A stretch of DNA of 64,000 nucleotides, from positions 1,714,791-1,778,790 of the forward strand of contig RCTD01000010.1 in NCBI GenBank assembly GCA_014898415.1, in the 5' to 3' direction. Each line of letters starts with the position of its first letter. Within the stretch, counting starts at the first letter, position 1. Both the position numbers and the translations under genes were made by a program. The DNA comes from Stromatinia cepivora (Eukaryota > Ascomycota > Leotiomycetes > Helotiales > Sclerotiniaceae). Below the pieces are notes generated by a model. It made no database searches and was not told the DNA's origin. It was given only the letters and a program-made list of their open reading frames with translations. Below are positions 1 to 9,601 of the stretch, in pieces.

Positions 1-2
1 CA

Positions 3-663
3 AGAGCTTGCGCTGCACAGACAGATGCAACTTTCCTCAAACTCGCCGGTCCTCAACTCGTACAAATGTTCATCGGTGATGGTGCAAAGCTAGTGCGAGA
101 TTGTTTTGCATTGGCTAAGGAGAAGGCACCAGCAATCATTTTTATTGATGAATTGGATGCTGTTGGTACGAAGCGTTTTGACAGTGAGAAAAGTGGAGAT
201 CGTGAGGTACAAAGAACTATGTTGGAGCTACTAAATCAACTTGATGGATTCGCCTCGGATGATCGTATTAAGGTATTGGCAGCAACCAACAGAGTCGATG
301 TTCTCGATCCTGCTTTACTCCGTTCCGGTCGTCTTGATCGAAAGATTGAGTTCCCTCTGCCAAACGAAGAAGCTCGCGCCCAGATTTTGAAGATCCATAG
401 CCGTAAAATGACTGTTGATGATGCTGTCAATTGGCCTGAATTGGCAAGAAGTACGGATGAGTTTGGTGGAGCTCAGTTGAAGGCGGTATGTGTGGAAGCT
501 GGTATGATTGCTCTTAGAATGGGAAAGAACAAAATCAGTCACGAACATTATGTCGATGCCATTGCGGAGGTCCAGGCGAAGAAGAAGGGTATGTTTCAAC
601 TACTCTATTCAATTTTTTCTTCAATACTAACTCATTACAGACACTGTCAACTTCTACGCATAA
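3..663 (+). CDS. RPT5: 26S proteasome regulatory ATPase subunit Rpt5 (3' part)
   Basis: Partial at the 5' end; the frame is already open at base 3. Exons are 3-588 and 641-663, with intron 589-640 (GTATGT..CAG, TACTAAC branch site at 625-631). Rpt5 is one of the six AAA ATPases of the 19S base that unfold substrates and open the 20S gate. Visible are the Walker B motif IIFIDELD, the AAA second region of homology ending in [11 protein letters not shown] with its arginine fingers, and the C-terminal small domain ([17 protein letters not shown]). The second exon supplies the last residues VNFYA, so the protein ends in the HbYX-type tail (Phe-Tyr-Ala) that docks into the 20S alpha ring. Reading through the intron would destroy this tail, which confirms the splice. 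The subunit assignment rests on near-identity of these segments to the Rpt5/PSMC3 family rather than other Rpt subunits. Confidence 0.96.
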
Positions 664-1256
664 TGTGACTATTTTAGTGGCGTTTGGCATAGCTTGCACG
701 GCGAAACTTGTAATCATAGACAAATCATGACATTTTAAATATGACCAAATGGGTTTCCTAGAGACGTCGAGTATAACTCGTGATTGATGAGAGCCAATGG
801 TTATATATTAATGAAACTGTCAACCGTTTACTTTCCAGCCTGTGCCGATATGAATGACCTGAACTCATCTCTTTGAAATATGTGAAAATCCATCTTTCAA
901 CGGATATTCTGCCTGGGAGAGACTTTCTAAATTGGAGCGGATCCTATGTAAGCTCTTTGTTAGAAATTGAATATTGGATATGTCCACAAGTGTGAGGGGA
1001 ACGGATCCAAGTCACCGGAACATCACATTCACAAATGCCATCTGAAAAAGTTCGCAGTTTTCGATGGCTGGTTCCTTCCTATCTAGTAGATAGCAAAAGA
1101 GCTGATATTATCCCAGCTGGGAACAGGCACAATACACACTTCAAATTTCAAATTTCCTCTGCAGATTGACATTGTAAGAATCAATCCACTATTCTACTTT
1201 CTCCCAAACTCAGCATCGCAGAACTCCCAGGCGGCATCGCTGGTTGAAGAGCTCTG
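664..1256. other. Intergenic, no gene seen
   Basis: Convergent spacer between the RPT5 stop and the uracil phosphoribosyltransferase remnant. No frame with coding character, RNA gene or repeat is recognised. Confidence 0.6.
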
Positions 1257-2068
1257 TCAGATCAGTTGCGTCGTATTGAACAAACAATCACCTGTATCCG
1301 TAACCCCTTTGCCTCTGAACTTGTTATCGGAAATGCGAAGTGCAACAATGCTGCAGTTTCCTTGTTGAAAGAGTGTGTTTGCAACAATTCCAGTCCCTTC
1401 AGCGATAGATTGGGCCTGGACAACACCGGCCGCGACTAGAATGCGAACGATCGCATTCAAGTTACGAGTGTGTTGCATAAATTCAATTATCGTTTTGCCG
1501 TTGTTGATTCCGGAATCCACCAACACCACTGTGATCTTCCCTTGAAGATGCTTGGGCATGATGTCCTTGGGATCCTTGGCATGGAGGAACATAGCAAGGG
1601 GAAAGACGTCATTTATCCCGAGGGCCATGGCTTCTCCACACCGCATTAATGCTACGATCAATGTTTGATTCTCGTGCATTTATCGATGGCCACTGGTCTA
1701 ATGACCTTGAACATGTAGGATTTCGTAGGGCTCAACACCTATCACTTCAGAGATGAGCTCAATCGCCAGGTAGCAACCCATGCTGCGATGATAGTCCCTG
1801 AGATCGGGGCCTTTGTTCGTTGTATCGCGTGTGGGTGTCATTAAAAACTTTGCAGCGTTCTTATCCGTTGCATGAAAGACCTGGAGCTTTGCATGCCGAC
1901 CTTGGCGGTTGAACCTTGAATCCAAAAAATTCTGGTCGGTGAGCTTGATCAAGGGAAGCTTTTGAGTATCTAGTCGTGGCAATGCACTGTCGGGAAAGGA
2001 AAAATAACTTGGGATGCACGTAGACCGTCATCGATGGCATTCAGTAACTCTGTCTGGAGTTTCAATTC
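1257..2068 (-). pseudogene. Uracil phosphoribosyltransferase-like domain, 5'-truncated and disrupted
   Basis: The translated pieces match the C-terminal UPRTase-like domain of a fungal P-loop/UPRT protein family: a segment with LLNAIDDGLRASQVIF, then MTPTRDTTNKGPDLRDYHRSMG, then the PRPP-binding loop VVLVDSGINNGKTI (a type-I PRTase signature) and the end TDTGDCLFNTTQ. The pieces sit in two frames. A one-base frame change lies near 1990-2010, between the QVIF and DSALP segments, in a T/C run. Two nonsense codons interrupt the second frame: TAG at 1698-1700, where the family has Gln after VQGH, and TAA at 1680-1682. Upstream of 2068 the frame closes at once and no P-loop domain is found before the neighbouring gene, so the N-terminal half is missing. 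The family assignment is from memory of the motifs; the lesions are directly visible. Confidence 0.82.
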
Positions 2069-2429
2069 ACTTTAAATAAAAAATAACTTGTGGCTTGAAA
2101 GACAAACAATTGTCCTTCACAGTTTTCATTAGAGTGAAAGTTTTACTCAATTGAATGACAAACCTATGCCCCTAAATGCTTCCACGGAGACTTGCATATT
2201 TATGCATTCTTCCACACAGCAAACAATCGTCGAACTAACCAATCAATCCATCACAATTTGTTTGACATAAATGACGCACAACTGTTCACAATGGTGTTAT
2301 GATCTCAAAAGTTTATCCATTCTTTTCCACATCTCCTTCCCAGTAAATACAATCTCTCGCTGTATCCTAGTCATCTCAATTATCCTCTTCAGCACCCAAT
2401 CAAATCATTTTCAAAATTAAAAGCCTCCT

Positions 2430-3398
2430 CTAGGTTGTCATGCGCATCTCCTGCAGATAATCCTCTAATCGGTCATACTCAGCCTCAGCGTCCTCACTTG
2501 CTTGAGCGAGCACATCATCATTCCACCCATCAATGGCCGCCTCTACATAATCATCATTCCAGGGACTGTACAACCTACCCTGTCCCTGCATATTATACTG
2601 GGGATCTTTCGCCTCTTTAATCCTCTCCTTCGTCTCAGCCTCTATATGACTTCTCTAGAAGGACTCATTCCCCGGTTCAAGCTTCTTTCTCAACACATCA
2701 TAAACCCCTGGAAGCATATCCACGGACGATGCATAGTATTGCATAACTTCTGGTTTCATTGGACGTTGCCCGTGTGCCCGTATCTCAATTTTCTGTACAG
2801 CTGTTCGCTTGGCTTCCCATTCCTTTTTGACGGTAGAAGAGAGAGGACTATGAGGTTCGACACATTTGGCTAGGCCTCTCAATTTGTCTTTTCCGCCAGC
2901 TCGCACAGCCAGCTCCATGAGTTGAATGTCTTTGACTCCGGCTGGCGAGATTTCGCATTTGGTATAGAGGAAATGCGAAATATCGCGGACGTCGAAGAGG
3001 ATTTTAGGGATATGTGGAGATTCGAAGAGAGTTTTGGGTGATATATATTCGGGGGTGTCGGTTTGATGGGCTTGGCCTGGAGAGGGGGCGTGGGTATATT
3101 GCATCATGGTGAGAGATTTATTGGAGGGATGTGTGTTCATGAGGATTTCAGGAGAGAGGGTTGTGAAATCGAGGAGGTAGGTTTCGCTATTTTGAGGGGT
3201 TCCGGGAATATGGGGAAGAATCCAATGGATTATTAGGACGTAGGGTGTAGCGGTGTTTTGAGGTGCAATTGAGAGGTAGAGGGTGGATGTACAGGTGGGG
3301 ATTGTGAGGGCAGAGCTGAGATCATCGAGGAAGGAGATGAGGGAGGGGAGACTATCGACGATTTTGATTGGAGGTGATATTTCAGTTGACGCGGACAT
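2430..3398 (-). CDS. 3'-5' exonuclease-fold protein interrupted by an in-frame amber codon
   Basis: A single exon starts ATG at 3398 and reads 247 codons to TAG at 2655-2657. The same frame then continues open for 74 more codons, with normal coding composition, to TAG at 2430-2432. The segment KILFDVRDISHFLY..AGVKDIQLMELAVRAGGKDKLRGLAKCVE is characteristic of the fungal EXD-like 3'-5' exonuclease (RNase D fold) family, and the post-stop part (FxRSHIEAETKERIKEA, then an acidic tail) looks like its usual C-terminus, with the stop where a Trp is plausible. The strand that normally carries the catalytic D-x-E pair (family: YIDLEG) here reads YLSIAP, so a key acidic motif is missing and the protein is probably not a nuclease. 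Either a pseudogene or a truncated 247-residue protein; a base-call error at one position is also possible. Confidence 0.7.
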
Positions 3399-4447
3399 TT
3401 TGATCGAGGCAGAAGATTAAAATGTCAAATTTAAAGTAAAGTTGGATCCATGAATCTTAAGGTTGTTGATCAGCTCATTCTTTTGTTACACATGAAGCGG
3501 GAAAGGGACTCTAATGAGCTGGTCCTATAGGCTGGCTGTATGCACGTATGCACGTCGCCGTCAATAACTTCAAAAAGCAAAAGAAAAAGCAATTGCGTCG
3601 TTATAGGGTCAATTCTGTGTTGGGTTAAGAAAAGAGATATGGGAAAAATGGGAAGTGATAGACAGGGTGATCTTTTGAGCCGAAATTTTTTTCGAAACAT
3701 GATGCTTGATATTGCGGAAGTGAGCTCGTTATCTGTATTCTTTGCATTGTCGAAAAAAGAAGCGCGCGAGACCCGTATCCCATTTGAAAGAAAGGGGGGT
3801 GATGAAAAGAGTGATCATTTCATTCCGAGAATTGGTTCAAGTTATGATTTTTAGGTATGGTGAGGTGGTTTAGGCTCGTGGGAGCTTCATGGTACCCGCC
3901 ATTCTTCTCAATATCTTTTAAATTGACCCAAGGAAGCGATAGCATTAGATAGAAAAAAACGAGAACGGAATGGTTCAATTGATAGTACAAATCTTTTACA
4001 TGTATTGATTTACAGAGAAATATTGATGAGATGTGTTGTCTCCTGTCATCGTTTGGAGTAGCCCCAAACCATCGGCTTGTAAATGTCTGGTAATAGAGCA
4101 ATACTCAGTTTATCAGAATCTATCTAGCTTTAAATTTACTAAAATCTCTAATGATAATCAGGATGGAATCCAAGTGGTCTCTGTGGGTAGAGATATGGAT
4201 ATCCATCAGTGTGTTGAACTTATATACGAGGTCAAATAGTCCGGACTAGGAGCCCAAATTCATTTATTGAATATTCAAAATTCTATGGGTATTTAAAGAT
4301 CGTTTTTGATCGTTTTGATAGATTTATTATCCGAAACGATTTGTAGTAGAGTTGAGTCACATTAGAGATGCAGTGGTATAAATGACACTCGATTCAATCT
4401 TATACAATTCAGAATTGAATATCCTTCGTCATTGGAAGGCGGTCTAA
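3399..4447. other. Intergenic, no gene seen
   Basis: This is the 5' flank of the exonuclease-like gene and the 3' flank of the first BTB-type gene. Open frames on both strands lack coding character or recognisable motifs. A small repeat of GATCGTTTT-type units lies near 4300. Confidence 0.5.
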
Positions 4448-5492
4448 CTATTGAGTATTGGTAGTGACTTGGCTAAGCATGAAATAGTCTCGACTCAGTA
4501 AATCCGCCATATTTCTCCGGCCTTGTAGAAACTCTGCGGCTTTCGCTTGATCACCTTCATATTGTTCCGCAGATAGGATCAACGGTGAGTCTCTAGTGGC
4601 ATCTTCATCATAAATCTTATCCTGTCCATAATACTGATGAACTGGCTCCATACTCATTTCCCGAACAGACCAACGTCTTTGACCACAGCACCTTCGCAAG
4701 GCAACTACAACAGCATCCAGAACTTTTCTCGGAATCTGTTCTTTCTCCTCCGCAGTCCATTGATAATAAAAAGAATGCCAGTTCATATAGTCCTGCAGGA
4801 GTTTCAACACGAGGTTCTCATCTGCAACCACGGTTCCATTTGTACCAGAGGCAATATTGATCGCGGTAACCATTTCTTCGACGGTAAAGTCTGGGTCACG
4901 AGCGCCATGGTTAACACGTTGGTACATTAGAGAGATGGCGATATTTTGAGCGTGCGGAATAAGGAAATAGTGAGCGAGAAACCAAATGCACGCAAGCATG
5001 GGAAGATCCATATTTTCTCTGGGTCTTTTGTCAGGATGGGTATGGCGGGCAATAGCTTGGTCCGAGGCTGGAATGATAATTGTTTCCGTATTCATGTATT
5101 GCACGATGTGTCGAAATATCTTGGGACAAATGTCTAGAAGCGCGATGACTTGACTATTTTCTCTTGGGAAGTTCAAAGATGTGCGGACTAGGCGGATTTT
5201 AGTTCCAAGCTGGTTTTTATCAGAGAAGAAAGAAACTTATAGTAAGGTGAGTAGTAGGCAGGACGAATCTTGGACACATTGCAAGTGACGATGTTTGGCG
5301 CAGTTCTAACGATGATGCAGACGAATTCGTCTTCTCTATATGGATGACGGTTAGCGCTCTCATTGTTCAAATTTAGCCATACATTTAAATGCTGTGTTCG
5401 GGAAAACAATCTAAGGGTTAAAAGCGTTCGGAAACTTACAAATATTCGAGAATAGGTCTCTTAGGCCAATGTTTCTTGGAAGGAGTTGTCAT
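4448..5492 (-). CDS. BTB/POZ-like fungal protein (copy 1), gene model uncertain
   Basis: The start ATG at 5492 opens a 53-nt exon (5440-5492) encoding MTTPSKKHWPKRPILEY. Intron 5336-5439 (GTAAGT..TAG, CTAAC branch) joins it to an exon beginning at 5335 (EDEFVCIIV..VSKIRPAYYSPYY). The last exon holds the main part to the stop at 4448 (PKIFRHIVQYMNTETII, then a helical C-terminal half rich in Ala, Leu and charged residues). The pattern of a short beta-rich start, VSK-R--SP and then a -F-HIVQY-NT- motif is that of fungal BTB-domain proteins, which act as homodimers or Cullin-3 adaptors. The join after AYYSPYY is the problem. Copy 2 has an intron there, but here no canonical GT..AG pair keeps the frame. 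One missing base in that stretch would restore a continuous reading. So either an unusual intron or a lesion is present. Confidence 0.6.
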
Positions 5493-6012
5493 GGTCGCGC
5501 GGTGATCTATAGATCAACCTGTCTGTAGGATATGTAATCAAATAGCTGTATGTAGTTGGAAGGTTTTATATCTTTGAAAGATTGCTACAGAGGAAAGAAA
5601 ACTGTACGGTTCCATATTCTCGATGCCCACTTTTGACTTATCAATATTCACTTTATAGAATGAACTTACATTCTTCCGGGTATTCACTCTTGAGTGTCTG
5701 AGTATGGGACGATAGGAAGTAGACATAAGCTACCTAGCTAGGTACTGGTAGGTGGTAGTCACAGCTCAATGCTTTTGAACAGTTGAAAAATCAAGAGAAT
5801 TCAAACAACTAAAAAAGCATAATATTAGCCTAGCATCCATGAATATATCTATGCCATGTTGCCCTCAAAAGAATATCGTTCCAATGAATGACCGTTTAGA
5901 GTAGGTGAAGCAAGAAGCGAAAACTGTACTTCTCAATCAACATCAGCCAAAAAGCAGGCCAAGACTGACATTTCGACGTCTTTTCCTGGTCTCGAATAGA
6001 ATACCCAATTTG
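5493..6012. other. Spacer between the two BTB-type paralogues
   Basis: About 520 bases with no supported gene; it should hold the promoter of copy 1 and the 3' flank of copy 2, both on the minus strand. A short palindromic CCTAGCTAGG lies near 5733. Confidence 0.5.
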
Positions 6013-6986
6013 CTACGCTTTTTTCCTCAACTCATTATCTCCATAGAAATCGAAGGAGGAATCCAAACCGTCCTTAGCATTTCCACTATCAATCTTATCC
6101 TCTACAAAAAAATCTCCGACCATATCCATAGTGAGATCTCGAAGATAATGTCCATGTGATCCTGCGGCCTCTCTCTCCCTACACCACTGGTCTTGATGCT
6201 GCATAAGGAAAACGGCATACTCAAGAAGTGTTCTTGGTATCAATTCTCGTTGCTCTGGGTTCTATTTACCATAGGCAGCATGGCAAGCGAAAAACTGCTT
6301 GATCATAGCCAATAATTTGTTGTCTGCAGTTGATCCAGCTGCATAGGCAATTTGACACGCATCAATAAAGTCTTTGATGATGATGAAAGGGCTGTCGCCA
6401 TAAAAATCACCATTGCTATGACTGTGGGCCGCGATATGAGAGAGAAGTCGGTACATATGATCGATAGTGACATTTTGGCAATGCGGAATCATGAGAAAAT
6501 CCGCAAGGTACCAAATGTGCACAAGTGTCGAAAGGCTCAGACCATCTCTGTAGCTTTTTCAATCGATGCCGATGTGCAATTGCTGCAGTCAGAGACAATC
6601 GTGTCATCGGTGACCCGGGTTGGGGTAATGATCGAGCCAGTATTCACATACTGTACGATGTGACAGAGAACCTGGGGGTTTTCCTCCGAAAGTTCCATTA
6701 GCTTGTGGAAACTAAAATCATGTGATTTCAATTCCCGATCGGAGAGTCTGCGAACCAGACAATAATTAGAAGAGCTAACGGTAGCGAAGTCTCAAAAGCA
6801 TCCAGAGGATGGGTACATACGACATGGAGAATGGTAAGCCAGGCGCAACTTTGAGACATGGTATACTTTGGTGTCTGGCGCATCTAGATGTCCTGTTCCC
6901 AAGCAGATGAAGGCACCATCGTTGTCTTTTGTGTAATCGAGTATTGGTCTTTTGGGCCAGTCAAACGGCGACATCTTTGAAGCCAT
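6013..6986 (-). pseudogene. BTB/POZ-like fungal protein (copy 2), disrupted
   Basis: This is a diverged tandem paralogue of the gene at 4448-5492. Shared landmarks are WPKRPIL.Y near the start, VSK.R.AY.SP, HIVQY.NT..I, and HIWYLADFLMIPHCQN against CIWFLAHYFLIPHAQN. Exon 1 runs from ATG 6986 to about 6817, followed by an intron to 6748 ending TTCGCAG; the frame-keeping donor is a weak GTACCC three bases inside a better-looking GTATGT. Two lesions follow. A one-base frame change lies near 6540-6560, probably at an A5 run between SIEKA and DGLSLST. An in-frame TAG at 6262-6264 replaces the Trp seen in copy 1 (QWTAEEKEQIPR against K*NPEQRELIPR). The reading then continues intact to 6013. The aligned frames on both sides of each lesion make decay, or sequence error at two places, the simplest reading. 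Confidence 0.72.
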
Positions 6987-7500
6987 TGTGTTTCCAGACG
7001 CCAGACAATGGAAATGATGATTTCTTATAGTTAGTTTCTGTATCTGTATTTGTGGAGGGTGCTCCGCTGAACGATGTGGTCTAAATATTGTGTGTGCGAG
7101 AGGTCAAGTTTTGGATTCGCTTGTCCAAGTCGTATCAGTATTCACGTACCTTGCATTCACTATTTCTGGCCCTTGATGGTTGGTTAAGCTATTCACTCCA
7201 AGGCATTACCAGTTTCGAAAGCTCAATTCATCTGAAAGAGTAAAACCATCGAAAACGAGAAACACTTTTCTTCTTAAAACATTCAGATGCACTTTCATTA
7301 CCCAAAAACTAATCATACTGACATGATTTCTGCGGGTATAGATTGTCGAACCAAGGATTGACTAACTCACAAGGCAACATGCAAACGCGGCAGAACTACA
7401 TGCTGAAAGACGACGCCTTCCTTCAATATCCCGCACACCCACACACCCTCGCGTCACTGGAACCAACTTATTTCCTGCCCCAGCTACCTTTACAGTTTTC
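6987..7500. other. Intergenic, no gene seen
   Basis: Spacer upstream of BTB copy 2 and downstream of the deacetylase gene. No supported gene or repeat. Confidence 0.5.
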
Positions 7501-8740
7501 CTATCTCTTCAAAATTTCTCCTGGTGCTGCTGGCATTCTTGCACCTGCCTCAGGTTTGTTTTTACTTTTGAATTCATCAGACATTTGCTCAAATGTAACC
7601 CATTCAACTCCATCATGTCTATTAATATGATCAATAATCCTGTATTTTGTTAGTGGGTTGCCGAATATATAAAAAGTACGATAGGCCGGCGAGATCGAAA
7701 CGTTCAAAAATGCACAAGAAATCCAAGAAGTCCTAGACAACAAAAAGAGGAGCCATGGCATACCTTTGTTGCATCTTCAAAGCATGTGGCCGCCCTGAAA
7801 CATCGGGATGAATAGTCATAGGGAATACGAATTCATCATAATTCTCGTAAAAGTAGTCGAAATGATCTAGCCACATGTGTTCCACGACTTTCGGGTCCAC
7901 CCATCCGTGACTATTAGGAGACTTTTTGATAAACATCATGGGAGGTAAGTCATCAATGTACCATGAAGCTGGAATTTCCACCATACCAGATGGTACACCC
8001 TTGACAAGTGGTTTCATCCACTCTTCTGCCTTCTTACTATAATCAATCTTTGTCCAAGTATCCCCGAGCCTCAACCAATACATTTGACAATCGTCATGGC
8101 TCATACTATGATCATATTCAATTCCGTAGCTCAGTAGAAGTTCCGCTCCTTCTTTGCTTGTCTCCCACCATGGAGCAACACTTCCCCTTGGAGGTTTTCC
8201 ACAGAAATCTGTTAACAGCCTGTACGTTTTATCAAGAACATCTCGTTGCTGCTCAAGTGTCATATCAACGGGATTTTCATGAGAGTAACCGTGGAGACCA
8301 ATCTCATGTCCTGCATCCCGGACCATGGCGCATTCTTCAGGAAATGTCTCAAGGGAATGGCCTGGTATAAACCAAGTCGCCTTCATATTGTTCTTCTCAA
8401 AGAGCTTAAGAAGACGACGAACACCGATTGTACCAGCGAATAGACCTGAATAGTGTAAGTTTGATTGTTCAAGAGTCAATAGAAGAATGGAAATAAGCTT
8501 TTCCTTCAAGAATTGGAAGCTTCAACACTCGCAAGCATTAGATTACTCCTGGTAGGAAGGATTCACAAAAAAGACCTGGATAACGAAAATAGGGGATAAC
8601 GTTGTTGTCAATGTGAATAACGAACCTCTACTGATGTCTGATGTCGAGTCTTCTCCACCATACGAGCCTAACCATCCTGCTACGGCATCAATATCAACTC
8701 CATAGCCGCAGAGAACGCGTTTCTTGACTTTCCTGGTCAT
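7501..8740 (-). CDS. Polysaccharide deacetylase-family protein (NodB fold, PgdA/PuuE-like)
   Basis: Three exons: 8626-8740, 7764-8445 and 7501-7639, giving 311 residues. Intron 1 (8446-8625) joins SDISRG to GLFAGTIG; intron 2 (7641-7763 minus its last base, i.e. ending at 7640) has an ACTAAC branch and ATACAG acceptor and joins KMQQ to [14 protein letters not shown]. Start ATG 8740 ([14 protein letters not shown]) was chosen because the family begins just before the RVLC strand. Visible motifs are YGVDIDAV (motif 1 region), the metal-binding H-x3-H in [17 protein letters not shown] (motif 3) and HPDVSGR near the C-terminus. These belong to the cytosolic, signal-peptide-free cyclic-imidase/peptidoglycan-deacetylase-like branch rather than secreted chitin deacetylases, so the substrate is open. 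The frame is intact, in contrast to its neighbours on the left. Confidence 0.92.
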
Positions 8741-9601
8741 TTCTGGGGTTGAGGAGGAGGGGAAAGCACACATAATTGAGATCAGGAGAATAGATAGTAA
8801 TATACTCGACAGAAAAGAGCAGATGAGGATACACAACCTACGTAAAGAGTTGCACTGCTGGCGTTATATTTCGTAGTCAGTTAGCTTTGCCCCAATAGAA
8901 ATTACTTTAGCATTCCGAAGTGCGGGGAAAACTTCGATTGTCCCTCTTCAATAAGAACATTTTGATAAGAGTACCAGTGTTTCGATTGATAAGAGGAATT
9001 GATTAATTGATTACCTTCCTTATCCGTGAAGAGGAAGGAAAATCCGAAAGCATAAGTAGAATGAGAGTCACATGATATATTTACAATATTTTGGCAAGAA
9101 GGCCCAAATGAATTCATTGATGAACCCTGTTAAATGCATGTGATTGTTTGGGTGCACTAAGTGGGCTTATGGATGCCAGTACTCTGTACCAATACCAATC
9201 GTACTACTAGGTAACTCCGTAGGTATTCTAATTTTGAACAAGATCGTAGGATCGCATCGATATTAAGGTACGAGCGAAAAGAAGGTTAGAAACCAGCTTG
9301 CCTTAACGAGTTACGACTTATCCAAGATTCCTTGATTAGATCTCATATAAAAAAGGTTTCATTTTCAAAAGGACGAATTCACCAAAACAGCATCAGTCTT
9401 TAAGCCAATCTTTTGTTTACAACTTTACATTGATTTGATTCGTCTTGAAGCTCTAGAATCACATTAGGCGCAATCCAACAACCTAACATATCTACGAAGC
9501 TTACGAAGTTACGATAAAAAAGACATCTGGTTATTCGCGTTGCAGGGCGCTGACACCCTGCGGTGCAGTTATATCTTGGAGGGGTAATGAAAGTCGAATG
9601 A
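8741..9601. other. Divergent promoter region
   Basis: This 0.86 kb separates the deacetylase (minus) and the Vrl1-like gene (plus), so it should hold both promoters. A 20-base imperfect hairpin GCAGGG..CCCTGC lies at about 9543-9562, 40 bases before the plus-strand ATG. No gene is supported. Confidence 0.5.

Noticed and set aside
589..663. Alternative Rpt5 C-terminus reading [11 protein letters not shown] through the intron
   Set aside because: Splicing at 589-640 restores the conserved VNFYA end, with a textbook branch site; the read-through end matches nothing in the family.
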